Made by a program: the position numbers and the translations under genes
Notes under the pieces: model-generated
Told to the model about the DNA's origin: nothing
The model's input: only the letters and a program-made list of their open reading frames with translations
Databases searched by the model: none
Part shown: in pieces, positions 42,236 to 52,753 of the stretch
How the letters are laid out: each line of letters opens with the position of its first letter
Position numbering within the stretch: the first letter of the stretch is position 1
NCBI GenBank assembly: GCA_963556145.1
Contig: OY744467.1
Location: forward strand, 5,704,001-5,768,000
From: Hygrocybe punicea
Lineage: Eukaryota > Basidiomycota > Agaricomycetes > Agaricales > Hygrophoraceae
Direction: 5' to 3'
Length of the DNA: 64,000 nucleotides

Positions 42236-44807
42236 TGTCACCAAATTCCTGGACCTGCATGCACATGACCATGACGACATGGACACGGACATGGATTCGA
42301 ATTTAAATTATGATTCAGAGATGACCTCGGAGTCACCTGGTAAATCATCCCCGTCTCATCCTCTGCAATTTGAAGACTTTATGGATCTAGGGTCAGATGC
42401 CGACTCTGAGTCTGCACCGCTCACAACCGAGCGTTTCTGGGTCCAGTAGCCAAGCTATCAACATTCACTTCAGGACAAGCACAAAGAACTGGCAAGCCAG
42501 GTGGAGTGGCTCAAAGAGAAATATCAATGGAATAGTGTCATCCCTACTATGCTTGATTTGACTCCTGACACTCAATTGCAGGTTCTCAATGAACCTCATG
42601 CCAGAGACATGAATCTTTGGTGCGTTAGTGTCAAGGTGAGTTGTCTAATAAGTCTTTGCTACTCAACTTGATGTTGCTGTTTGTTATAGCGTGGGTTGGA
42701 GTTGGATTGCCTGGAATTTCTTCTTTGCAAATGTGGCAGCACTGATGGCTCGAGTCTGACGATCGCTTCTGCCTTCTGGTGACCATCCATTCCAGGCACT
42801 ATCTATGTCGAAGCCCCAAGTACTGGGGTATTCGACATGCTTTTGCACACATGCACATAGTCTATGTTGATCAGGAAATTAGCCTCGTGCCCCTGCCTGA
42901 GCACGTGCAACTTCTCAAGTTGAAAATGGTGAACTCAGCCATGACTGTGGCCAAAGGTGACTGGGTGCGTACCAGGAGTGGCACGTACAAAGGGGATATT
43001 GGTTATGTCACAGAGGTGGTCACATACAGTGCCAAGGTTAGAGTGTTCCTTGTGCCTCACCTCTCCTACCTCGAGCCTTCCAAGGATCTCAAGCACTTGG
43101 TGGAAACTCATCCTCTTCCCACATTGTTTGATGCCCACCAAGCCCGCAACATTTTTGGTATTGAAGCTGTTAAACAGGGCAAAGATTGGCTCACATTCCA
43201 GGGGATGAAGTTTAAGGATGGCTTTTTGGAATGATGGGTTAATGTTCACACCTTGAACACAAAGAATGTCCGTCCTACTTTTGAGGAGATCAAATTGTTC
43301 AACATGAGTTCAGGATGGTGTAAAGTGGCCAGACATTGGTGGAAAGTCGAGGACACCATTACTTCATTGAGCATTAACAATCACATCAAAATTATTAAAG
43401 GAGAGCTGAAAGGACTTTGCGGTATTATCACCTCCAAGGATGTCAACTCAGTGCAAGTGCACCTGTGCAAAGACAACAATGATGCTCTGAACAAGGACCA
43501 ACTTGTTGAGGTTCTGGCACATCAAATTCATAAATCTTTCAGTGTTGGAGACTACATTTGTGTATGACTGGGCATTCATGCTGGTAACTCAGGTTTCATA
43601 GTGGGCATGTCTAGCGATTACATTTTGCAAATTCCTATGGCGTCAGCCGACTTGCGATTTAACAATATAGAGGTAAAGGCATTGCTCCCATGTAGAACAT
43701 CTTGTTGACATCATCTTGACCAGTCAAACCTTGTTCATTCAGTTTCCGATCATATAGAAGTGCATGCCCTCCATATCAATTTCGTGGAGCAGAACCGTTT
43801 ACCGAGGCCCCTGGCTGGAACCATTACTCAACGCCCCGTCATGCAAACCATCAAAGATCCAGTAGCCAGAAAGAGGGTGCTCATGGTGGGGTTGAATAAA
43901 TTTTGTGGGTATCATGGGACCATCATACACACCCACGAACATCTCAAAATGTATGACGTCCACATGGATGCTAATGGCAAAGTCATGCAATTTAAAGAAG
44001 ACTTCTTGGTTGAGATATCATAAAACTCATTCTTATATTCCTGTTCCATAAGGCGCCTGACTTTTGCTTGATGCAGGAATCGCAGGCCACTATATTATTT
44101 TCAGGATGCCCTGCCAGAAGCTTCTCAGCCGGTATTGCTACCCTCCCTTGAATCAGTTGTTCCCAGGCCCTCAATGCCCATGTGGGAATCTCCTTCAGCC
44201 CAGGGTGGAAGTCCTGCTTGGGAACCTTCTTCCTGAACATCACTGCCAGACCGAGATTCTCTGTCAACAGCCCTCTTGGAGCGGCTAAATCATGGGGAAC
44301 CCAGCTCTCAGGATCCCTCAATACAATTGCCAGGGAAAGTTATATAGAAGAAAGAGGGGTATCCTTACCATCGGGTACTGTTCCACTATTGCCACATTTC
44401 CCATTTGCTGACTCCTTTGCACAGGTGTCCACAAAGACTGGCTTGCCATGCAAAGTTTGCATAGAAAATCGATCAAATTGCATGTATCAGGCTTCAACAG
44501 AAATCTGGGCGGCTAGAGAAAAGGTATTAGCAAAGGCACCATCGCCCACACTTTGGGCATGCCTGTCAGCGGTGATCCACCAGAAATTGAGATCAAGTCG
44601 ATGATTCCGGGTGCCAATACAGTTCTGATCCCATTGCGTTACCTTGAACCAGTACATCCCTGGGGTGCCAAGGAAAAGGCAGTTTGTATTGCTGGAGATC
44701 ATCAAGGAGTAGATGTAGTCGTTGTGGAAGCTGGAGAATATCTGTGGCATTTGGCACTGTTAGATAATCCTCACAGCCCTCTATATACCACTAGCAGACG
44801 TAAATGA
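42236..44807 (+). pseudogene. Spt5-like KOW-domain repetitive protein, decayed copy
   Basis: Order of features matches a multicopy Agaricomycete family related to transcription elongation factor Spt5: FLDL-type start at about 42250, acidic region, WCVSVK at a splice donor near 42635, GTIYVEA (NGN-like) near 42795, then KOW motifs GDWVRTRSGTYKGDIGYVTE (42955), IKIIKGELKGLCGIITSK (43390), VLMVGLNKFCGYHGTI (43880), and a C-terminal IPLRYLEPVHPWG...CIAGDHQG (44630). In-frame stops (for example TAG 42448) and frame changes split it into at least six frames, so it is not functional as it stands. The family behaves like a dispersed repeat gene rather than the single-copy essential SPT5. Confidence 0.75.
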
Positions 44808-44869
44808 CTGCACATCAAGACACCGAACGGTACAAGTACATTTTTTCAAATCAGAGGCCACTTCTTTCT

Positions 44870-45790
44870 AACTTATTGTCAAGGGAACAATTCCATTCAT
44901 GGCTGTCAATATTCTCACCGAGAACTGCCCACATGGTGGCCAGCATGATATGGAGTCATTGTTTTACGTCTTTCTATGGATCTGCGTGCACTACGATGGC
45001 CCAAATGGTGCTGAATGATTACAATCTAAAGACTTGTGTCTACAGGGTTGGTATCCCTCCAGGGGCTACACCAATACAGAGATGATTGATAAATTGAAAG
45101 ACAAGGGGAGGATCAAATACGCACAATTGGCTATGCTGGGGATGACTGGTTTCGAGGATAGTATCTGTGAAAAAATTTTCCCATACTTCAGAGACCTCAT
45201 CCCAATGGCGCCAGATCATCATGGCAAATTTGGGGAAACACATGAGTCCTCAACAATGCAATACAGTGCATGCCCGGGTAGTGGAGGCCTTGCACCATAC
45301 TTACAACTAGTGTTGCCATGACTATAGCCGATGTTTTTTGAAAAATTGCCTTTTTAGGCCAGTAAAAATTAGCTAAAATTATGAAAATATTTGAGGAGAT
45401 GGGCAAAGCCAAAAGCTGAGGGGTCACTTAAGGGTGCTAAGAATTTGGTGCTCAATCTTCAGAGTTATTCAACCATAGCTGTTGAGTCTAGTCAGCTACA
45501 GTCCAACAGCTATCCTTGAATAACTCTGAAAATTGAGCCCCAAATTCTTAGCACCCTTAAGTGACCCCTCAGCTTTTGGCTTTGCCCATCTCCTCAAATA
45601 TTTTCATAATTTTAGCTAATTTTACGAGCCTAAAAAGGCAAATTTTCAAAAAACATCGGCTATAGTTGTGGCAACACTACTTACAACTGGCTTCCGGTCT
45701 TGGAGCAAGAAGTTGCCATTGGACGTTGTGGTGAACGCGGCCTTTGTAGGCGCAGATTTGGGGTGTGGCCAGTCCTTGTCATTGAGGTGA
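44870..45790 (+). pseudogene. FunK1-type protein kinase relic, C-terminal part
   Basis: Open stretches read FMAVNILTENCPHGGQHDME and VFLWICVHYDGPNG, the signature after the activation segment in fungal FunK1 kinases, then WYPSRGYTNTEMIDKLKDKG, FRDLIPMAPD and, beyond the MITE at 45308-45679, NWLPVLEQE. N-lobe and catalytic loop are absent, and several frame changes occur. The hAT-type fold-back element splits the last part. Confidence 0.65.
45308..45679. mobile_element. 372-bp hAT-type fold-back MITE
   Basis: Ends TAGTGTTGCC with the exact 8-bp duplication CTTACAAC at 45300-45307 and 45680-45687. Arms (for example AAAACATCGGCTATAG and complement) pair along most of the length. Inserted in the kinase relic. 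The terminal ten bases equal those of element A. Confidence 0.9.
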
Positions 45791-46067
45791 AAACCCAAAA
45801 CTCAGCTTGTTTGTATGTATGTACACAAAACACTATATAGGTACTGTATAGTATCTATAAAAGGAAGTGTACTAAGGAAATGGAATATAATGAAGAGAGG
45901 GGAATGCAGAGGGAAGGGGGATGAAGGAAAATAAAAGGATACGTGCCCACAGAGATATGGATCTCTACAACGTGGGCTTTCTGCCCTGGTGCCAGATATT
46001 CCAAGTCAGCGGCCCGATGTAGAGGGTCGATGTCCCTCTGAGTCCGTATCATCGATATATCACGAAT

Positions 46068-46600
46068 CTGGACCAACCCGATGCCGCCATTCGACTTGCA
46101 TTCGAACCTGACGTGACGTGATGTGACGTGACCCGACGTGACCGACATAACCCGACGTATGCTGCTTCGTCACAGCCGCTCTCAGACCAAATCCGGCAGC
46201 CTCAAACGCCTCGGAGTTCCAATTCCAGGAGATGGATCTCTTCGGACTCAATCCCCGTAAATCCCTTCAAATGCTCGTCCACGTAGTTCCTTAGCCTTTT
46301 TATAGTTTACTTCGTTGTCTTCCTCATTGTTCCCGTATATTCATTCATCGTTTCCGACCTGACCCGACCTGACCCGACCCGACCCGACCCGACCCGACCC
46401 GTCGTACCCGACATCGTCGGCATCGTCGGGTTCATTCGTTTTCAGTCCATTCACCATCGGGTTCATCGTTATTAGTCCGTTTTCACTCCGTTCATCGTCG
46501 GGTTCATCGTCATTTATCCATTTTCACTCCGTTCATCACCGGATTCATCGTTATTAGTCCCGTTTATGCGGCGGCTTTACTTTTATTTCACTTTCACTTC
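46068..46600. repeat. Tandem and simple repeats: GACGTGA, GACCC and a roughly 55-bp unit
   Basis: Three arrays: GACGTGA-like units at about 46107-46160, CCTGACCCGACC/CGACC units at about 46348-46402, and about three copies of a unit containing TCGGGTTCATCGT and TTTTCACTCCGTTCATC at about 46425-46565. Confidence 0.7.
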
Positions 46601-46738
46601 CTTTTACTACTATTCCCGACACTGAATTATCCAGTCACTTCTACGCTGACACCCTCTGGTTAGGATCTTTATTTATTTCTTTATATAGTTCCGAAGCCAC
46701 CAAGAACCCGCATCTACACCGATTCTACTGGGCAGAAG

Positions 46739-47152
46739 TGACAGAGAAAGTTAGAAGGTCAATTCGAAGTACAAGGTGATTATGAATCTGGAGGATATAA
46801 TGAGGACCATGGGGGCTCAGACTGTGACCCAGAAGAGGACCTGTTACACCTATATATTCACACTCTCAACCCCACTGTCAACCGGCCACACTCAGGCTCC
46901 CTAGTCACTAGCACCAGCAATCATCCCTCCACCTCTATTGGTTGGGCTTCCAGTTCCAAAGGGTCTTCAAGTCGGATGAGATTCTCACTTCAATCCAGCA
47001 TAGGTTCCACCACACTCGTTTCCAGTGCTAGTCTACCAGTAAATTCTGAGTCCCCCCCCAAGTGCCTCCGAATTCTCCCTGCCAGCAGCCACATTGCAAC
47101 CATGCCTGTATCTGAGGACTTGGACTTGGATGTCGAGCTGACTCAGAGTTGA
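46739..47152 (+). other. Uncharacterised open frame without ATG start
   Basis: An unbroken frame of about 138 codons encodes an acidic start (DCDPEEDLLHLY) followed by a Ser/Thr-rich region and ends in TGA. No start ATG until late. It could be an exon of a decayed gene or transposon. No family recognised. Confidence 0.3.
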
Positions 47153-47724
47153 AGAGCCTGACGGTGGTCATAGTACCTCCATCTATATCTTCAAGTTCAT
47201 ATACCCCCAGGCTGGCCTATATATCCTACCATTGCCAATCTTCCACTGGCACTTGGAGTCCTTACCCCAAAGTCCCAGCTGTGTTCCAACACACACTGCC
47301 AGTGTCTGGGCCAGTGGCAGGTTCATGATTTGTACTAATATGTGCTGATTACAATGTTCAAGTTACAAGTATCATGCTGCCCTTTTGTGAATAGTAGGTT
47401 AGGCACCCAGTGTGACTGCATTCTAGAATGATGTTGAAGGCTTCATGATTCCAAACTTGAAGCAATATCAACAATCTAGCCTAAGTTCCCCAGCGGTAGA
47501 TTCTACTATGAATCATTCAAGTTAGTGTGCAGAGTAAATATGATGATGCTACAAGCTGGTGGTTGAGCAAAGGGGAATTTATACAAGAACTCCAATCTAT
47601 GATTACTATATCTGCAGCTATGCTAACATTATTAATAAATGATGATGTATGAGACTGCTATAAGCTGTTATGTGTCTATGCACTGCTAGGGGTAATTATA
47701 GACATGAACTGAACGTACAATTAT
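47153..47724. other. Gene-free stretch
   Basis: No gene or structured repeat seen. Confidence 0.35.
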
Positions 47725-48102
47725 CTACAGCTCAGCTAACATTTTCCTGATGCAGGCTCCAACAACTGGATTATTTGCAATTAGTTTGTAACAATCCTGG
47801 GGTAGATGTAGTTTAGGATAAAACTTTTCTTTGTTGTCAGCATAATATAAGCATAGTGGGTGATTGATGTCTGCAGGTGCAAAAGTGATAAACCAAGTTG
47901 AAGCACAAATATAGGATATCAGAGACCAAATCTCATTTTGCATGTATTTCTTGTTAGTAATTGAACCTTTGACCTGACCAGCTACATGATCCAGGTCAGA
48001 AATGAGTTTATAGCATGCTTTCTCTTCAGGTGTATCTGGTTTGACTCTATCACCTCTAGACAATCTCTTAGAGCCCAGTCTTTGACCTTGTCCCTTCTCC
48101 AT
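47725..48102 (-). pseudogene. Helitron helicase-like N-terminal domain fragment
   Basis: A 125-codon frame reads CYKLISDLDHVAGQVKGS, KYMQNEIWSLI, WFITFAPADINHPLCLYYAD and KLIANNPVVGA, which is the start of the Rep/helicase-like N-terminal domain of fungal Helitron proteins. The protein ends after this domain; the Rep catalytic tyrosines and the helicase are missing. Upstream sequence (to about 48227) continues in another frame. A truncated remnant of a rolling-circle transposon. Confidence 0.75.
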
Positions 48103-48290
48103 AGGATTCTGGTCCTACAGAGGCTTACCGGAATTATGAGGTTTGAGATATGAAATGGTTTTGGGATAACATTTGTATGCCTCTTCTTGTAGTTTTTATT
48201 ATAGGCATTTGATTGTAAACATGTCAATGTAAGAATTGTATCTCATAACCGGTGCCGTGACAGCAGTGCCAGTGTGTGGCAGAGCTTTTA

Positions 48291-49075
48291 CAGCCGTTTT
48301 TGTAATTGTTGGCAGTAACTCAGCTTTTTTCAATCAATTAGAAAAATATGGACTTGGTAGAATTTTGAATGCTGAGTTGTGTATCTCATGAGATACTGCA
48401 TGGATTGGGATGGTTATGGAGGGAAAGTTGTACTATTTCTTAAGGGCTATTGATTCCTGTAATTACATTTGGACAATATTCAGTGTATGGTGAGTTGTGG
48501 ATGAAATAAAAGGTAAACCAGTGTTTTTTAACACCCAAAATGATATTGTCAAATTATGGCATCAAATGAACTCCTATGAAGAAGATTGTAAGGGGGAAGT
48601 TGTTCATTTCTTTAAGGGCTAGAAGTACATATACCGTGTTTTTCTTTATTTTTCTCCTTTGAGCCAATATCACATCTGTACTGTGTTTGTCCGCATTAGG
48701 TCTGAAATATGACATGAATCATAAAAACACGGTATATGTACTTCTAGCCCTTGAAGAAATGAACAACTTCCCCCTTACAATCTTCTTCATAGGAGTTCAT
48801 TTGATGCCATAATTTGACAATATCATTTTGGGTGTTAAAAAACACTGGTTTACCTTTTATTTCATCCACAACTCACCATACACTGAATATTGTCCAAATG
48901 TAATTACAGGAATCAATAGCCCTTAAGAAATAGTACAACTTTCCCTCCATAACCATCCCAATCCATGCAGTATCTCATGAGATACACAACTCAGCATTCA
49001 AAATTCTACCAAGTCCATATTTTTCTAATTGATTGAAAAAAGCTGAGTTACTGCCAACAATTACAAAAACGGCTG
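48291..49075. mobile_element. Long palindromic element H3
   Basis: Arms of exactly 353 bp (48291-48643 and 48723-49075). Ends CAGCCGTTTTTGTAATTG / complement, flanked by TA at 48289-48290 and 49076-49077. Inner motif TACATATACCGTGTTTT as in H1 and H2. Confidence 0.9.
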
Positions 49076-49077
49076 TA

Positions 49078-50062
49078 AGAAACATTGTTGGTAAGGTCTG
49101 AGTGACTGCGGTGTAGCTCCCAATTCGAAAAGTTTAAAATCCGTTTAATCAAGACGTCTTTTACTGGGTGCCTTTCCATAAGAATAAATATATTCTGGGG
49201 AATAAATGTGGTTCCAGTCGGGGTTGGAACCACTATGATTACAAATAAGTCAAAAGGTATCATAGGATGAATCAAAGGTAACGTGGGAACAAGAAGTGAC
49301 AGGCCGAAGGTCGGCAAAGATCAAATCTGGTTACTTTGGCAGGTCAGATCTTGAAAACATATCTTGTATTCTATTCAGAGGGGTACCCCCCCTGTACAGA
49401 TTTCATGTTTATTCATTATGCATATAGCCTGCTTTTGGATATGGAGTCTAAATATGTTCCGGGGTCTTTGCAGTATTGGAATTGTGGGCAGTCATACTAT
49501 AGCTGGACACCGGCCATGATATAACTGAGTTTGAAAATATAACTAAGGACAAACAAATGTAACACAACCAAACATTCACAGGTATCTGCACTAGCCTCTA
49601 GTGATTGTGTTTTCTGATAAATAAATATTGGAAAAATTATGATATACTCCTGGTATGCTATTCTACAATTCTTCCTGCAAGAAATAAGTGATATAAGCGG
49701 TATTAGATGCAAAATAAAGTGAAAATGACCAAATTCAGCAAAATCATGAAGTTTTTGCTTTCTTTTAGGTCAAATACAATTTCTATTGCTTGGGTCTTGC
49801 AGAGACTATTGTACAATAGCTGTTTGGGAGTACATTATAATTTTTCTGAGATTTAGCTGTTAGAAAATGCCTTCAGAATTCAAGCTTTACAATGAAAAAC
49901 ACTCATACTTTAGGTGTGAAGGTGTCATCTCCAACAGCAGTTGAGGTGGTCAGTCCTCATCACACTTGTTGTCCAGGGCTGGGCCATAATGGTAGTTGCA
50001 GGGGGAAAAGTTGGAAGATGAGAGTTCTGGGAGTGTACCTGGAGCTAATATGTAAGTGCCCC
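49078..50062. other. AT-rich stretch without a gene
   Basis: Only short unsupported open frames; no repeat structure seen. Confidence 0.4.
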
Positions 50063-50375
50063 TCATGTTTCCACAGCTATTACCGATGTTTTTCAAGAAA
50101 TGGCTATATCATTCCTAATAAAATGACTAGAATTACAAGAATATTAGAGCATGTAGAGGACATGACAAGCTAAAGGGTCCTCTGCCAACATTAGTCGATT
50201 GGATCAGCCTTTGCTCACTTATTTGACATCAGCTTTAAATTGTAGCTGATTCAAAGCTGGTCAAATAAGTGAGCAAAGGCTCATCCAATCAACTAATGTT
50301 GGCTGGCTCAACTATTCTTGTAATTTCAGCCATTTCATTAGGAATGATATAGCCATTTCTTGAAAAACATCTGTC
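50063..50375. mobile_element. Fold-back MITE related to the TAGTGTTGCC family
   Basis: Arms start GATGTTTTTCAAGAAATGGC and pair with the right arm ending GAAAAACATC; inner arms include CTAATGTTGGC/GCCAACATTAGTC and GTGAGCAAAGGCT pairs. Outer left bases (TGTTTCCACAGCTATTACC) resemble the end of the element at 45308. No clear target duplication. Confidence 0.65.
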
Positions 50376-51034
50376 AGGCCTCACTCTCCCTTACCCTTGG
50401 TGAAGGTGATGGTGACAGTGAGGCTGAAGCAGTGTATTAGACTGAGCTACACAAGCAGTGTAGACTGTGTTGTAGACTCAGTGATACACTGGAGGAGAAT
50501 CACTAAGGTACATAGTATACTATGAGAAAGTATAGGCTTGTTCTATTGAAAGTAGATGAACTCCAAAAGGGAAATATAATTATAAAAGAAACAATAAATA
50601 ATCAGAAGTGAAATGAATCAACAACAACAGATATGGAATGCTCAGGCATGGCACTTACATTATTTCAACACAGTCACAGTAGTGGTAGCAAAGGCCATTT
50701 GTAATCTTAGTTGAAAACACTGTTAATATGATGGTGAGAGGAGTGGGTGCCATAGTGTGTTCTTCTCTGAGCAGGAGAGACTGTAGGGAGGTGGCAGGAA
50801 CTGTATAGGGAAGGGAACTAGGGAGGGGAACTTTGGAACTTAGCATATGCTGTTACTTTGGGAAAAGTGATTATATTCTTCTCAATAAATTTGATAAAAT
50901 CACCAAATTATTTAAGTGTGTCAACCATGTAAAATAACATGAGGTCTTCTGCCAACATTAGTCAATCAAATGAGTCATTGTTCATTTATTTTATTTATTT
51001 TATTTTAGGTATTTAATTAATTTAATTTAATTTA
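50376..51034. other. Gene-free stretch with a relic of the preceding MITE family
   Basis: TCTGCCAACATTAGTCAATC near 50947 matches the inner part of the 50063-50375 element; element H5 follows it. No gene seen. Confidence 0.45.
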
Positions 51035-51750
51035 TTGCTGTTTTCAAAAGTCATGACCTTTTGAAAAATAAATCTTTTAAAGAGGAAGACCCTAGTGAAA
51101 TTGATAACTCATGAAATACTTCACTAAATTGCATAGTTTGACATGGAGAGTTTGTCTATGTTCTAAGGGCTATCTTTCTCTGTATTTACATTTTTAAAAT
51201 ATATGGTATGTAGAGAGATATAGGTGAATTGTTGATTTCAGTCATCTCAACTTATACAATGAATATCTCTGCAGGAAATGCTTGGATTGACATGATTGTG
51301 GAGAGAAATTTATTCTATTTTTCAAGGGCTACAAGGGCCCATACCGTGTTTTTCCATATTTTGGATTATTGTAATGTTATTTATACAGAGGACATTTTTG
51401 TGTAATTCTCCTTCAAACTTTCAAAATATGGAAAAACACAGTATAGGCCCTTGTAGCCCTTGAAAAATAGAACAAATTTCTCTCCACAACCATGTCAATC
51501 CAAGCATTTCCTGCAGAGATATTCATTGTATAAGTTGAGATGACTGAAATCAACAATTCACCTATAACTCTCTACATACCATATATTTTAAAAATGTAAA
51601 TACAGAGGAAGATAGCCCTTAGAACATAGACAAACTCTCCCTGTCAAACTATGCAATTTAGTGAAGTATTTCATGAGTTATCAATTTCACTAGGGTCTTC
51701 CTTCTTAAAAGATTTATTTTTCAAAAGGTCATGACTTTTGAAAACGGCAA
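51035..51750. mobile_element. Long palindromic element H5
   Basis: Arms of exactly 329 bp (51035-51363 and 51422-51750). Ends TTGCTGTTTTCAAAAG / complement, with TA at 51033-51034 and 51751-51752. More diverged in sequence but keeps ATACCGTGTTTTTCCATA near the loop. Confidence 0.85.
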
Positions 51751-51752
51751 TA

Positions 51753-52140
51753 ATTTCCTGAGGCAGATGTACATCTATAATATAAAAGCCGAATTGTGTC
51801 CCACTATGGTGAAAATCTATGATTCCTGAATATATTTATTGTTACGGACAGGCACCCACTAACTTATATATCCAGGAATATGATTACATTGTGAGCACTA
51901 AATACATCGGCAGAAATGGGAAGGAAAGGGGTTACCTTGGGGTTTGTCACCACCAGACCATAGGAGGGGTTGGGGTTGCAAGACCAGGTGGGGTAACCGC
52001 TCGGCGTCATCTTCGTCACTATTTAACGCTGTGTTGAAAAGACAACTTCCTCTTTGCCTCTGAAATTTGTTTATTTAATTTCTACCAAATACCATCTATA
52101 GGTTGAGAGCTCTCACATTTGCAGACAAGCTTTGGTTTTG
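51753..52140. other. 3' flank of DAD2
   Basis: TGTTACGGACAGGC at 51841 resembles the start of the solo LTR at 9555 only over its first bases; no matching end was found. No gene. Confidence 0.35.
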
Positions 52141-52633
52141 TCATGAAGCACCCCTTTCGGCCGTCGCTACTTGTAGCTCATCAATGGGTATGCGAACCAG
52201 ACGTTCGCCATCAGGTATTGACGAAGAGACGGCGTTATCTTCGGTAGCCGTGGGCGGTTTTTGCACTGTATTCAACATTCAAAACGATAGCGGTTGGCGA
52301 GAGATTAGAACTTACAAAACAAGTTTAAGATTTCAAACATTTTTGGCCACTGATCAAGGACTTGCCCATGAACTAGCATCAAGGAGAGATATTGAAGTGA
52401 GAACCTGCAACAAAATTTCCTTGCTCACCTTGACCAGCGTCAGCCATGATATCGCATCCTTCTCCCAGCCCTTCTATGCGCTCCAGAAATAACGCGCATG
52501 CTCTCTCCAAAGCAGAAACTGCATCGAATTCCTTCTTCTTTTCGAGAAGTTTCGCTACTGCCGCAGCATTCGCTACTTGAGAGGAGACGCCAGCTGTGTG
52601 AGAAGTGCGGTTCGAGACTACAGATGGGCGCAT
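52141..52633 (-). CDS. DAD2: DASH complex subunit Dad2
   Basis: Three exons: 52429-52633, 52316-52372, 52141-52265, giving 128 aa. The start at 52633 is preferred over an upstream in-frame ATG at 52735 because the conserved protein begins soon after it. Features: AKLLEKKKEFDAVSALERA coiled coil, ERIEGLGEGCDIMADAG, then VHGQVLDQWPKMFEIL, the order expected of fungal Dad2. The DASH/Dam1 ring couples kinetochores to microtubules in fungi. The last exon adds an acidic tail. Divergent from MED12, with start codons 120 bp apart. Confidence 0.85.
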
Positions 52634-52753
52634 AACTGGGAGTGGATCCGAGGCGTGGCATGTCCCGGAAAGGAATTTAGTCGGGAAGTCGTAACGCTTG
52701 CCTATTCCCACTATTCCCACTGTAGACCCATACATGTGTTTTTATGAGGAATT
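52634..52753. promoter_or_regulatory. Divergent DAD2 / MED12 intergenic promoter
   Basis: Only 120 bp separate the two start codons, so both genes must share control sequence. No TATA box is obvious; ATTCCCACTATTCCCACTG contains a short direct repeat. Confidence 0.6.

Noticed and set aside
51841..52012. Start of a second LTR (TGTTACGG at 51841)
   Set aside because: Only the first bases resemble the solo LTR at 9555; no CA end or duplication was found.
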